From contig JAUCEF010000013.1 in assembly GCA_033558025.1 (NCBI GenBank), positions 985,001 to 1,049,000 on the forward strand: DNA of 64,000 nt, in the 5' to 3' direction. The translations under genes and the position numbers were made by a program. The stretch comes from Phytophthora sp. 'mugwort' (taxonomy: Eukaryota; Oomycota; Peronosporomycetes; Peronosporales; Peronosporaceae). Position 1 is the stretch's first letter. Every line of letters starts with the position of its first letter. The notes under the pieces were generated by a model that saw only the letters and a program-made list of their open reading frames with translations, was not told where the DNA came from and did no database searches. Shown piece by piece: positions 53,768-63,612 of the stretch.

Positions 53768-55516
53768 TTAGTCGAGTTTTAAATCATCAATCACAGTCAA
53801 GAGATGCTGGATCATTTTCATATTGTACGCCGCTATCCTTGAATAATCAACATTGAGCTGCTGCTTGGCAGGTTCAAGCGATGGATCTTCTCCTTCCTCA
53901 ATATCATCTCTATAAAAGCCACTAATCAGATCAGTCAGATGAGCGGAGAATAAGTCCTGAGCAATGAGGCCGACTTCCCGGCCTTGTCGATTCTCTGACT
54001 CAATCCATTCGTAAAGCTTGACATCTACACTATCGTAAAGTCTCTTGATACGATCAAGCGGTGAAGATATAATATTTCGTTTCAGTCTCCTATCCGAATT
54101 CATCGCCATAGCAGTACAGGCAATGTAGCCCCCAAAACTAGCAGCGACTGAATAAACGATCGGACCAAGTGCTGATTCAGTCACGCCAGAGTCTGTCCGT
54201 AGTCTATAGACTGTACTCGATCCAGCGCCAAAAGTGAAACTGACTGCATTGATGACACTTAACGGAGCGCTGGGCGTAGTGGTCCCCAGTCCGAGCCTAC
54301 CGCCAGCAGTGAGAACCATCGTTGTAGTATTATTGCAACCAAAGCGAAGATCTGTGTTGGAAATATTGCCTATCCAGCTTGCGTTTGTTGATGTAGCGCT
54401 GGAGCCGTTATGCACTTCAATCTGAAATTCACAAGGAGTTATATTAGAGCCCGCGAAGCGACACATGCGAGTGTAGCTACCATCCAGATAGTCGAATCCA
54501 GAGCCTTTAATCTCGGTATATGCGGTCGAGTTGTACGTATTGATCCCAAGCTCTGGCAGGGGTCCTACGGTAGTGATCGCCGTTTGATTGCCATAGGATA
54601 GAAAACCGGCAAGAGTTCCAGCGGTGATCGTACCAGTTGCCGAAAGCGAAATGATGCCAGTGATATTGCCAGTGGAGCCAGAAATGACCATTCTACTCAA
54701 ATTTTGAGTAGTGAAAATGAGGTCGTGATTTGTAGTCGTTCCGAATAGGCGACCGAGTTCAGTAAATGATTCAAAACACATGAGCTTGATCCACATGACG
54801 AATTGAAGGCTGCCGCAGTGGTGGTACGAATGGACCGAACAGTATCTGAAGTTGTGATGCTTCCTATATTGAGAATATTTTTACTGGAAGATATCACCTG
54901 TTGATCCAATCGACAGCGATCCAAAATCGCCTGCCGTTCCTGACACCAAAGTAGTTCCATTGATGGTGGATCCCGAAAGGTAGCCAAGACCAGTTATGTC
55001 CTTAGAAGCATTGAGTACTACTGCCCTCGAGGCAGTTGCTGAACCTTGCGTAATGTTCAAGTATAAACTCTGATCGAATGTTGTCCCTGAGAATCTCAGA
55101 GTAGGCAAATCGATGCCTATCCCGGAAGAGTCAAAGCTCATGCCATAAATACTCGTACAAGAGCGTGTAGAGTCGAGTACAAGAGCTTTGGTCGAAGCAG
55201 CTACGCCTGGTATGATACCTACTACGTAATTAGGAGCACTCACTACCGCGGATCCATTCATAATCAGATTAGTACAAGATAGCGTCCCAATGCCGCTGAT
55301 ATCGTTGTTAGTCCCTGGCACGAGGGAAATGCCTTGTGTTGCTACTCCGGGAACGATTCCCGTAATGTATGTCAGACGGTAGTCGTTCTTGCTAAGATAT
55401 AGTGTTTGCGCATACTGATAGGTTAGAAACCCACTGGCGTCTAATTTAAGATAGAAGGCTGGATTGTAGATCGGTGATATGAATATTGGTTGAGGATACG
55501 CGAAACCAGAACTCAT
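53768..55516 (-). pseudogene. fibre/tail-spike-like protein with S74 intramolecular chaperone, frameshifted
   Basis: The ATG is at 55516 and the gene is divergent from the ATPase only 46 bp away. Three frames are used in turn: 55516 to about 54900, about 54900-54760, and about 54760-53768. Together they are ~580 residues. The shaft is Gly/Ser/Thr/Asn-rich with repeats such as GIVPGVATQGISLVPG and NITGIISLSATG, typical of trimeric beta-structured fibres. The C terminus has SDRRLK, GLIAQDL and DYSRIAAYNMKMIQ, matching the peptidase S74/endosialidase chaperone. The Ser and Lys five apart in SDRRLK are the expected self-cleaving pair. It probably formed the host-attachment fibre of a virion. Confidence 0.85.
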
Positions 55517-55562
55517 GTTTTTTGCCTCAATCTATATAGATCAGGTGATTAAACACACGATC

Positions 55563-56277
55563 ATGAGTGCTATTCCAAACTATGGTGCTTCGCTTCCGAA
55601 GAAGTTCAAATCTGCCGCTATGGGCGATATCCCAGCTCTTGATATAAAGAAGCTCTTCCGAATGGTTGTCCTTGGCCCCTCGTTTAGCGGGAAGAACAAT
55701 CTCTGCATGTTCATTCTCAAGCATTCTCCTCACGTATTTGCTCTTCTCACGATTATTGCTCGTAATCCACACCAGGAGCTCTATGAGTATCTCCGAGATA
55801 AGCTCGAAGATTTCATCACTTTTGCTGATCCAGATTCACCTCCCAAAGTTGACCAGGTGCGACATACACCCATGAGCTCCAACAAAACCTGAGCTCGTTA
55901 TAATTGACGACTGTAGCAATGATAAGCTACTTCAGAAGAACATCTTCTCACATTATTTTACTCGTGGCCGGCACTTCAAGTTGAGCACCATTTTCCTATC
56001 CCACAGCTACTTTGCTACGAATAAGATGATCAGATTGAACTCTGAATATGTAGCGATCCTAAAAGCTAATTCGAAGCGAGATCTACAGATGGTTGTCAAA
56101 GATTTCAACATTAAAGGTGTGGATGATCGATCGATTGTCTATTACTACAACAAAGCCACAGAACGCAAAGGACAAATGTTGCTCATCGACTCTGTCAAGG
56201 GTAAATCAGATACAACTTCGATAAGCCAATTTCAACGGAAAATTATGAATAAGTTTATCGATGATCATATAGTCGTC
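55563..56277 (+). pseudogene. A32/FtsK-HerA-type genome-packaging ATPase, frameshifted
   Basis: The ATG at 55563. Walker A is GPSFSGKN near residue 38, where the usual Ser/Thr after Lys is Asn. The frame is lost near 55885. It resumes with the Walker B segment VIIDDC and the sensor-like stretch FLSHSYF. It then runs without a stop into the following capsid gene. The ATPase would pump element DNA into capsids. Frameshift plus altered Walker A make this copy inactive. Confidence 0.85.
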
Positions 56278-57151
56278 ATGGCAAGTTTCTTGAAAATTGA
56301 TAGCACAAACCTCGTTGCAGACGGATACAACTCTACATGGAGATATCACTTCCCTGGTTCGGCAGCCGATTTCCGCGACGTTGTTTGTGCGATCCAGTCA
56401 ATTAGTCTATTCAACTCTGAGTACAACCCACATCGATGCTATTCAATTCCAGAACACCATTTTCCAGGTTGAGGTTCCAACGCCGCAACGACTTCTACGC
56501 TCAGCATAAACCTTCAAGACGGATACTACAGCTATGATGATATCAACAGAAGCATTCAAACAGCTCTGGTCAATGCAGGAGCTTATCTCATCGATGCATC
56601 AGGAAACAATGTTTTCTATATCAAATTAACAGAGAACAGTGTTTATTACGCAGCTCAGATCGGTTTTTCACCGACGCCTTCAAGTCTTCCAGTTGGATAC
56701 ACGAAACCTACTACTGGTCTATACTCGTCTGGAGGTACTGGATTACCAACAACGACTCGCGTCCCGAGACTGATCATCAACAATTCCGCTTTTGGTTCGG
56801 TCGGTACTTGGATTGACTACAGCTACTTATCCTTCTACATCGGCGACAGTGGCGAGTGCTCAACTATCAAATATTATTCCTCAGATCCATCCCACAAGTA
56901 GCTACATTGTCCGGTGCGATCTTATCAAGAACGAGTACGTCGCATCTGGTGATATCCTGAGTGCTTTTGATAGAGGTGATGCTGGGATTGGACAGCTCAT
57001 CAACTACAAACCATCTCAGTATGCATGGATGAATTGCCACAATGGTTCGCGTTCAACAATCACGATCAGTATCTACAACCAAAACGATCAAAAGGTGAAG
57101 TTCCGTGATACATCTGTTTCGATCATGCTCTTGCTTCGACCAAAAAAATAG
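56278..57151 (+). pseudogene. penton-like minor capsid protein, frameshifted
   Basis: Starts at the in-frame Met at 56278, directly fused to the ATPase frame because no stop is left between them. Coding moves through three frames (56278 to about 56440, about 56440-56900, and about 56800-57151). Conserved-looking stretches include DGYYSYDDINRSIQTAL and the end SIMLLLRPKK. Position and character fit the single jelly-roll penton protein that forms Polinton capsid vertices. The family call rests mainly on context. Confidence 0.7.
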
Positions 57152-57172
57152 ACAAATCAAAGTTTTTTTTTA

Positions 57173-57970
57173 TCACATTCTGAAGGATCCACCGGTCTTC
57201 TTCATCGATCGTAGCTTAGCCATGTGGTCCTTCGCCTCTTGCGAACCCTTAGCGAACCTCTTACTCTTTGGTTTTGTCGCAGGCTTGGAAACTCCTACTC
57301 CATACCAACGACGAACCTCGCCGCGAATCGTCTTGATCAAATCACTGTGTTCCTGTTTGGTAGCCTTACTAAGGAGATACTGCTCGCCAGCATCGACAAC
57401 GTCTGTAAGAACACCTTTACGCTTCGTGTAAGCGAGGGCACGTTTCGCTCCATTTTTAACATCAGTCATAGTTAAACGACCTCCATCCTTCGCATCACTG
57501 TCGCTGTCGCTGTCATAAATCCCGATACCAGTCATTGATCGGATAGCGGATCTCGCTGGAATAGCTCCCTGTGGTGCTCCAAGAGCGGTTGCAAGAGCGG
57601 GGACAGCGGCGTCGGCAACACGCGACAAGATACCAGAGTCTTTGGCAAATTTGAAAGCGGATTTCACTCCTCCCCATATTTTACTCCAAATGCTCGCTCC
57701 ATGCATGCCTTTGCCTTCCATGTGCTTGAACGGATAGCCGATCTCTTTGTGAGTAATAGCTAAGCGAGTGCCTTTACCAGATTTATGTGCTCGAAGAGCT
57801 TTAGCATAAGATTCAGGATGAAGATGAAGTGTCGCACCAGACCCCTGCAACTCTTTTTTAGTCAAGGAGAGTGTGCCAGTCTTGAATGCTCTCTTGAGCT
57901 TCGCTACTGGGATATCGGATGAAACGGCAATCTCTTTGAGCATCATGATTATATTCCATGAGAGAAACAC
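57173..57970 (-). CDS. pVI/PX-like membrane-active minor virion protein
   Basis: An intact frame. The likely start is the Met at 57946 or 57943 (MLKEIAVSSDIP); the frame is open from 57970. It is strongly basic, with an amphipathic segment GASIWSKIWGGVKSAFKFAK preceded by MEGKGMHG, a probable protease cleavage region. That segment is followed by an Ala-rich helix and a Lys/Arg-rich C terminus. This arrangement resembles adenovirus-type pVI/pX proteins that are cut by the maturation protease, disrupt membranes or bind DNA. It is transcribed with the protease gene, opposite to the capsid genes. Confidence 0.65.
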   Translation of the reverse strand: MFLSWNIIMMLKEIAVSSDIPVAKLKRAFKTGTLSLTKKELQGSGATLHLHPESYAKALRAHKSGKGTRLAITHKEIGYPFKHMEGKGMHGASIWSKIWGGVKSAFKFAKDSGILSRVADAAVPALATALGAPQGAIPARSAIRSMTGIGIYDSDSDSDAKDGGRLTMTDVKNGAKRALAYTKRKGVLTDVVDAGEQYLLSKATKQEHSDLIKTIRGEVRRWYGVGVSKPATKPKSKRFAKGSQEAKDHMAKLRSMKKTGGSFRM

Positions 57971-57980
57971 TGAATTTAAA

Positions 57981-58362
57981 TTAAAGAATCGTCAGATTCA
58001 GGTCCTTGGATCGATTTAATAACTTCATCTTGTTGTGTTGCTTGCAATACAACCATAACATGCACCATATACCACAATAGTCTCCGTAAGTACCTTGATA
58101 CTGTTTGGGATTATATTTCCCGATTCCCGTACTTGGTAGGAGCAGCTTCGCCCATTGAATCGAAGTACTCACCGCTATCGACACAGATCCAATGGCCTAC
58201 GTCTCGATTAGGAGGCCTCAACAGTATCAAAAAGGTCCCTTTCTTTGGAATTGGTTTATTTATTTCATTTGATTCAAATATTCCGTCCAGATGTACTCCA
58301 ATTAGATCTGCAGGTTTAATGAGATCATGGTCGCTGGTAATTGGCTTGATAAGATCTGACAT
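57981..58362 (-). pseudogene. adenain-like cysteine protease, one frameshift
   Basis: The N-terminal frame (58362-58111) contains GHWICVD and YFDSMG, the His/Asp part of the adenain/Ulp1 triad. The C-terminal frame (down to 57981) contains YGDYCGIWCMLWLY, the region of the catalytic Cys. A single frame change near 58130 separates them. The protease matures the pVI-like and capsid proteins during assembly. It lies 10 bp from the PX-like gene. Confidence 0.85.
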
Positions 58363-58410
58363 TATTTTTTATTTCGCCCGATGTATATCAGACAGCATAT
58401 AGAATCAACT

Positions 58411-60128
58411 ATGAGCGAAACTCAACTATCCGATCAGTACTTATACCAGAGTTCGCTTCAAAGCGACCCGGAGATCAAGGTATCTTCCGGCAAACGCGTT
58501 CCTTTCGTTATCGACCTTAACCAAGGATCGTACCAGAATGGTGTTATCACTATCGACGCCACTGCACAGCTAAACGGAAGCGAAGGATTCGCTTGTCTCC
58601 GTGATGCATACATCATGCTTCCATACAAGGTCTCAATGAAGAATGGTGGTACTGCCCAGACAGCTGCCGCGAATCTTTTCTGCGCTACACTTAAATGTGG
58701 AAACTGGAATGTTATCGACAGTATGTCTCTGGAGCTTAATGGCAAAACGATTGTCTTAATGGCTGACTACAAGCTGTTCTGGAACAACATTCGCGCTCAG
58801 ACAGGCTACAGTCCTCAGTATGTCGAAAAGCATGGAGCAGAATCCTTCCTGTACCCTGATGCTGCTCAATCCGTTTCATATAGCGCTGTCACATCATCAA
58901 CTACCGGAGATGGCTTCTCAAATAACTCTGCATTCTCTTCCTCATTTACCACCTCTGCCCCCTCTGGCGGTGCTACGGTTGCTAATGATGGTCTCGTCAG
59001 ACGTCTATTTTAAAATCCCCTAACGCTGGAACTGACTTTACTTCAACGTGGCCTTCACTTGGTGCAGCTGCGGCTTCAACGAACATTGCTAATCAAACTG
59101 CGCGTGGTGCCTTCGTTGCTGGAGTCGCCACGGCTAATGGAATCATGGGGACATGGAACTATATGCTTAAGGTCAAACTAACTGACCTCCACCCAATATT
59201 TAAGGAACTTGATTTGATGGCTAACCCTCAGATCCGTCTTCGATTCCGTGTCAATCAGGGACTTTCTGTTGTCGCTGTTGATTCTGGTAAGGGCATGTCT
59301 CTAACGAGCACTACTCTCGCAAGCGGCAATGCCTGTCCTGTCATGGTCGCCGCTTCATCCACAGGTAATCCAATGGCTGGAGTCCTTGCTGCTTCTGCCG
59401 GATTCAGCATAGCATGGGGAGCTGTTGTCAATTCCCTCGAGCCGACTATCGATGGTACCTACATGCCATTCACCACTTCGCGTCTATACGTACCGTTTGT
59501 ACATCTTGAGAACCCTCAGGCGATTATCTCAAAGCCTGTTAAGAAGGTTCGATACAACGATTGCTACGCACAGTGGTTCAACCAGCGAGCTGGAATCGGC
59601 AAGCAATCAACTCAGTTCAATGCTGCTTTCGACCTCCAACTATCGGCTTCGATTAAGAACGCAAAGTACGTCATTCTTCTTCCGTTCGCTGAACAGACGG
59701 GTAGCTTTGCTGCTGCTGCTGTCCAGGAGTTCCAGAGTCCTTTCGACTCGGCTCCTTGGACGGTACATCCTGGTTCGAGCATCCGCAACTTCAATGTTCG
59801 TATCGGCTCTCAGCAAGTATTCGGTATCAGTCATGACTATGACTTTCACCATTTCACGAACGAAATCGCTAAGATCTCAGCGATCAATGGTGATCTGACT
59901 CCTGAGTTGGTCAATGGTCTTCTCGACTACCAGACATGGTCTCTGACTAACCGCGTTCTCGTCGCTGACGTTAGTCGTCTAACTGATCGCGATGTTCCTA
60001 CATCCATTCAGATCCAAGGAACAAACGCCGGATGCCAAGGCTGTAATATGCTGGTGATCATAGTTAGCGAGCAGGAACTAACCTATGATAGACTAACCGG
60101 AGAGATATTGGAATTCACCACAGCTTAA
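58411..60128 (+). pseudogene. double jelly-roll major capsid protein, one frameshift
   Basis: The ATG at 58411; the upstream Met at 58381 is less likely. The frame breaks at about 59011, where a T-run creates a stop, and continues in another frame to 60128. The combined length is about 570 residues, as expected for a Polinton major capsid protein. The two halves are beta-rich, with a variable Ser/Thr-rich loop at the break. It would form the pseudo-hexameric capsomers. The single break in a homopolymer could be a sequencing error. Confidence 0.88.
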
Positions 60129-60281
60129 GAAAAAAAAACTAATATCTTGGTTCAATTGTGCTAATAGCTTTGGACATTTATCAATCACAAATTGACTTTT
60201 TCGGAGCCAATCAATGTAATTTGGATCAATTCGACTGATCTGTTTGAGGCTCTTACCTCGATACTTTCCCCATGTCATCAT
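60093..60281 (-). CDS. GKYKG-type mini-protein 1
   Basis: About 50-62 residues beginning MMTWGKYRGKSLKQI, followed by DPNYIDWLRK. The C terminus depends on an A9 run (60130-60138); with one base fewer it would end just before the capsid stop codon. The fold pattern (W-GKY-GK-hydrophobic-DP-YI-W) is that of small domains sometimes fused to exonucleases. Function unknown. It is convergent with and overlaps the capsid gene end. Confidence 0.55.
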   Translation of the reverse strand: MMTWGKYRGKSLKQISRIDPNYIDWLRKSQFVIDKCPKLLAQLNQDISFFFLSCGEFQYLSG

Positions 60282-60326
60282 ATATGAATTGTCATTGGTT
60301 AGAAATTTTGAGTGTTAATATATATA

Positions 60327-60470
60327 TTAATCATTTAAGAATATTTTGATTTCCTCGCTAATATTTTGACTGGGCTGGTTGAATACCCAGCGACAATAGC
60401 CAGGATCAGAAGAATACACTTCTTCAATTGGCTGACCTTTGTATTTCCCAAAATTTAATTCGTTCGACAT
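60327..60470 (-). CDS. GKYKG-type mini-protein 2, 47 aa
   Basis: A 47-residue frame, ATG at 60470 and TAA at 60327. It reads MSNELNFGKYKGQPIEEV and then DPGYCRWV, the same pattern as mini-protein 1, so the two are tandem paralogues. The frame is intact. It is too short for automatic calling. Confidence 0.55.
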   Translation of the reverse strand: MSNELNFGKYKGQPIEEVYSSDPGYCRWVFNQPSQNISEEIKIFLND

Positions 60471-60555
60471 GTTATTAGTTGGGTCTATCTATATACATAC
60501 CCTCTTAATTTTTTAAAAAATTAAACTTAATATTGTACTGTACTAATCAATCCAT

Positions 60556-60638
60556 CTTACCCTGCTCCGCGAGATCAATTCCGTCTTACCATCGCCAGCC
60601 CGTCCTACCCTGCTCCGCGAGACCAATTCCGTCTTACC
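60556..60638. repeat. two direct 35-bp repeats
   Basis: TACCCTGCTCCGCGAGA followed by CAATTCCGTCTTACC (one base apart) occurs at 60556-60590 and 60604-60638, differing at two bases, in the otherwise geneless stretch 60471-60798. The region is GC-richer than the Polinton around it. It could be a regulatory repeat or a foreign insertion carrying the metalloprotease gene. Confidence 0.8.
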
Positions 60639-60798
60639 TATTCCTTATCAGAGGTTTGATGATTAACCTGCGATAGTCCATACATCGAAGTACGAAGTAT
60701 CTAAAAGAAATCTCTCGCTCGTATCGGCTCATTTTTGGGTTGGTGTTTATTAGACTGATTCAACGACTGCTGGAAACTACTAAGCAGCTACAAAACGG

Positions 60799-61641
60799 TT
60801 AATTTTCACGAAGCACGTAGCAATCGCCGTATGTCACTCGTCCGACGCACTCGTTCGGATTCAGTTGATACGGGGTAAAAAGCTTTCTTTTCGCTCCCAC
60901 CGTGTCCACGTGCGCGCTCTCTTTTTTGACGATTTCATTCTTGGTAGGCTTGTAATTGCGTACGGCCACACACGATTTGAATGACGTGATATGCCCTTGG
61001 TTCCACATCTGGAGTATCTTGTCAGTGTCAAGAAGTTGAAGTCCTTCATCTGTTTCCAGCATTAGCCCAGTCACTTTCGTTTTCTTATCAGAACCCCATT
61101 GTGCATGCTTATCGCGCAGAGAGACGAGGACGCCACCAAACGCAAAGCACTCCAAAAACCATCCCGACTCTGGTTTCTGGTATTGTCGGTATCTGATGTT
61201 ATACTTGGCTGGCGATGTATTCGCCTTGCACTGTTGATCGTCCGGTAAATTTTGGCGAACCATGACATGCGCCATCTCGTGCGCTAACGCAAACGCCAGA
61301 AAAAACTTCAGCAATTTCCCTTCTTGAACTTGATCTGGTGTCGCCCTCTCTGCATGCCGTCCACGTGGTGCATCGAACAGTAGTATCGCTCGATCAAATA
61401 AACGTTTTTGGAGCCAGACTTCGACTTTGGTCGGTGTTGCCGCCGATGGATCGCCCTGGTAAAAGTCCTTCACAATAACTTCTGGAGCAATGGCCTTCAC
61501 CGCGTCTTCATCTAGCTCAACATCGTCTGCTATTTGAGCTAGCAGGTGGCGGGCGCGGAAAAGAAGATGGTTCGCGAACGTAACGATCTTCTTCAAGCCA
61601 TCATTGTAGGTATCGAGAAGCGGGTATTGCGGAGGCTCCAT
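60799..61641 (-). CDS. zinc metalloprotease-like protein (HExxH), Polinton cargo
   Basis: An intact 280-residue frame with the ATG at 61641. The zincin motif AHEMAH is at about residue 118. A likely third ligand is the Glu in GWFLECFAFGG ~40 residues later, as in gluzincins. No signal peptide or membrane span is seen, so the protein should be cytosolic. It does not match a standard Polinton gene. Codon use is more GC-rich than that of the surrounding Polinton genes, and it is the longest undamaged gene in the element. It may be captured host or other foreign cargo. Substrate unknown. Confidence 0.7.
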   Translation of the reverse strand: MEPPQYPLLDTYNDGLKKIVTFANHLLFRARHLLAQIADDVELDEDAVKAIAPEVIVKDFYQGDPSAATPTKVEVWLQKRLFDRAILLFDAPRGRHAERATPDQVQEGKLLKFFLAFALAHEMAHVMVRQNLPDDQQCKANTSPAKYNIRYRQYQKPESGWFLECFAFGGVLVSLRDKHAQWGSDKKTKVTGLMLETDEGLQLLDTDKILQMWNQGHITSFKSCVAVRNYKPTKNEIVKKESAHVDTVGAKRKLFTPYQLNPNECVGRVTYGDCYVLREN

Positions 61642-61885
61642 TAGCGCGTACTTTCTTTAAGTGCAACATGAAAAAGAAGTCCAATCGTTCACCTGTGACA
61701 ATTGATTAAATCATAAAAAGAAGAAGGTTAAGTCCATAGCGAGATATTCATAATAAATAATACGCAAAATATCATGCAATCAAGAATTTAAGCATGAGTC
61801 TTCGTCGTCCTCGTAATTATAATGATATAGGACTGGCATACACTCACCAGGATACATTAATTCCGACTCGAAACGACTTTGCTCT

Positions 61886-62110
61886 TCAATCTAAACGAGC
61901 CTCGATTTCAGCATACTTCTTATCAAGCTCTTCAATGGTTGTTAGTCCATCACAGAAGCAGTAGTAAAGAATTGTACAAAACTTGCAAGACGCATTACAC
62001 ATTACCCGAATGTCTTGGGAAGCTTTATTGCATTTTTCTTCTGCCCTGTGCTCTTCCTCTGAAGTATATACAATGTTATCAACAGAGTTAATAGTTATAG
62101 TATTGCACAT
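61886..62110 (-). CDS. small Cys-rich ORF near the right terminal repeat
   Basis: 74 codons beginning MCNTITINSVDN, with a cluster of five Cys in MCNASCKFCTILYYCFC and a charged helical C terminus. No family recognised. It may be the first gene from the right end. Confidence 0.35.
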   Translation of the reverse strand: MCNTITINSVDNIVYTSEEEHRAEEKCNKASQDIRVMCNASCKFCTILYYCFCDGLTTIEELDKKYAEIEARLD

Positions 62111-62142
62111 GCTTATGGTTGGTTATCGTATATGTGTAATGT

Positions 62143-62385
62143 GTACTTACTATATCATCTATTAGGATGGACTTACTTTCTATAATAATTTCCGAGCTCT
62201 GCGTCATAGCCTTTGACAGGTTTTGTGGTGCTTGGAGGTTAGGAGGGTACCTCCTTCGCATCAGAGGGGTACGACTGGTCTTGTCTACTTTATTTTTTCT
62301 TGGGTTATTTACTGGGTTATAGGGTGGGTGGGACTTTTGGGAAAGTAAAAATAATTTACCCGTATTGTACCTGAATAATACTACT
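62143..62385. repeat. Polinton right terminal inverted repeat
   Basis: Reverse complement of 43718-43962 with scattered changes. It ends ...AATAATACTACT and is followed by the GACGAT duplication at 62386-62391. Confidence 0.93.
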
Positions 62386-62391
62386 GACGAT
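62386..62391. repeat. Polinton target-site duplication (right)
   Basis: GACGAT, matching 43712-43717. Confidence 0.93.
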
Positions 62392-63470
62392 TCCATCCAT
62401 TACCGCTTTTCGATACTCTGGTGCTAAATGCTTCGTTCGCTTCCGAACATTATACAGGGCATGAAAGCAACACATGAGATAGGTTGCCGACGTAAACTCG
62501 GTTACATGCTGGAAGCCGTTCAGCTGTGAATCGTCCGCATCACCCATTACAGCATCAATACAAAGCGTTGTCGTTGGTCAAACCTGCTTGACAAGCCGAA
62601 CGAAGCCCTCAAACACTGCGCATATTCCTTGGCAGTCCGACGACTGACAATGAAAATTGCAGCAACCTGGTAGGAGCGCGAGGCTTCTGAAAATCCGCAT
62701 GTAATGATCGGATATCCAAGGTCGCTTAACCTGAATGTGGTATCAGCGCGAAATAGGGTAAAGCGTCCGCGGGATGCGTATTCCAGAGTGGATTCGATCA
62801 GAGCGCGGCTCGATATCCCAAGATTTACGAATCTGCGTCAGTCCCTTTCCCGACTTGAGCGTGTCCGTTTCTATCTTCGCAATGCCCGAAGCAAACTGCC
62901 TTCGTCAGATCACCAGTATGATCGAAGAAATTCTTCCGCACCTCTCTCATTGCTTTGATCGAGTTCTTCGTTCATTGAGGAATTCGCAGGTACTTGGCAC
63001 AATTGGACAGTTGCGCCAGCGTTGGGTATCCTCTAATGGGTTCAATTACGTCCGAGGCACGTTGCATGTTGCTCAGGATCAGCATGGGCGGGATGGAACA
63101 TTCATCTTGCTGAAGGATAATAGTTTTCATCTCAGCAGTGATTACCGCTCTATGGGGACCTTGACTCGTATCGTCCCGAATGTGATCGATTGTGTTGTGA
63201 TAAATGTCCCACTGCTTTGCTGCACCGCAACTCCAAATTTTCCGCTATACTTGCACGCTCCGACGAGTTTTACTAACGCAAACCAATCTTCGCTCGGTAT
63301 CACATGATCACCTCCTTTGCAAATTCTACACTGAGAGGCAGAGTTAGTATGAGCCACTCGTGAGCAGCAAAACTCCACCAACTCAAACTCTGAGGCTGCT
63401 TGTTCTGAATCAAAGTTACCCAGCTGCTGCCATGTATACCGAATTCGGGTCATTGTGCTCTCCAATATTC
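62392..63470 (-). pseudogene. Mutator-like (MULE) transposase relic, cut by the Polinton
   Basis: Reading the minus strand from ~63470 to 62392 across several stops and frame changes gives stretches typical of oomycete MULE transposases: a Cys/His N-terminal part (CRICKGGDH), LILSNMQRA, KNSIKAMREV, and near the Polinton junction LCIDAVMGDA, FTSATYLMCCFHALYNVRKRTKHL and YRKAVMDGIV. The coding stretch stops at the Polinton target site. I could not recognise its continuation left of 43712, so the rest is lost or too diverged. Confidence 0.7.
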
Positions 63471-63477
63471 CGCTTTG

Positions 63478-63612
63478 AACACCTGTCACCTCGCTCCTCA
63501 CTGTCACCTCGCTATCCACTGTCACCTTGCTCTCCACTGTCGCCTCGCTCTCCACTGTCGCCTCGCTCTCCACTGTCACCTCGCTCTCGCTGTCACCTCG
63601 CTCTCCACCTTC
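63478..63612. repeat. ~18-bp minisatellite
   Basis: About seven imperfect copies of CTCGCTCTCCACTGTCAC (variants CTATCC, GTCGCC, and one shortened copy). It is open in several frames, which explains the low-complexity Pro/Ser or Val/Glu/Ser peptides it would encode. Confidence 0.93.

Larger units (their letters stand above)
43718..62385. mobile_element. Polinton/Maverick element, full length, mostly decayed
   Basis: 18,668 bp bounded by ~245-bp terminal inverted repeats beginning AGT and by a 6-bp target duplication. It carries every core Polinton module: protein-primed DNA polymerase B, retroviral-type integrase with a chromodomain, packaging ATPase, adenain-like protease, double jelly-roll major capsid protein, penton-like minor capsid protein and a pVI/PX-like protein. 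Extra genes include an S74-type fibre, a DUF5754-like protein, two GKYKG mini-proteins and a metalloprotease. The element is clearly more AT-rich than the host genes to its left. Polymerase, integrase, ATPase, penton, protease, fibre and capsid genes all contain frameshifts or stops, so the copy is not autonomous. Confidence 0.95.
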
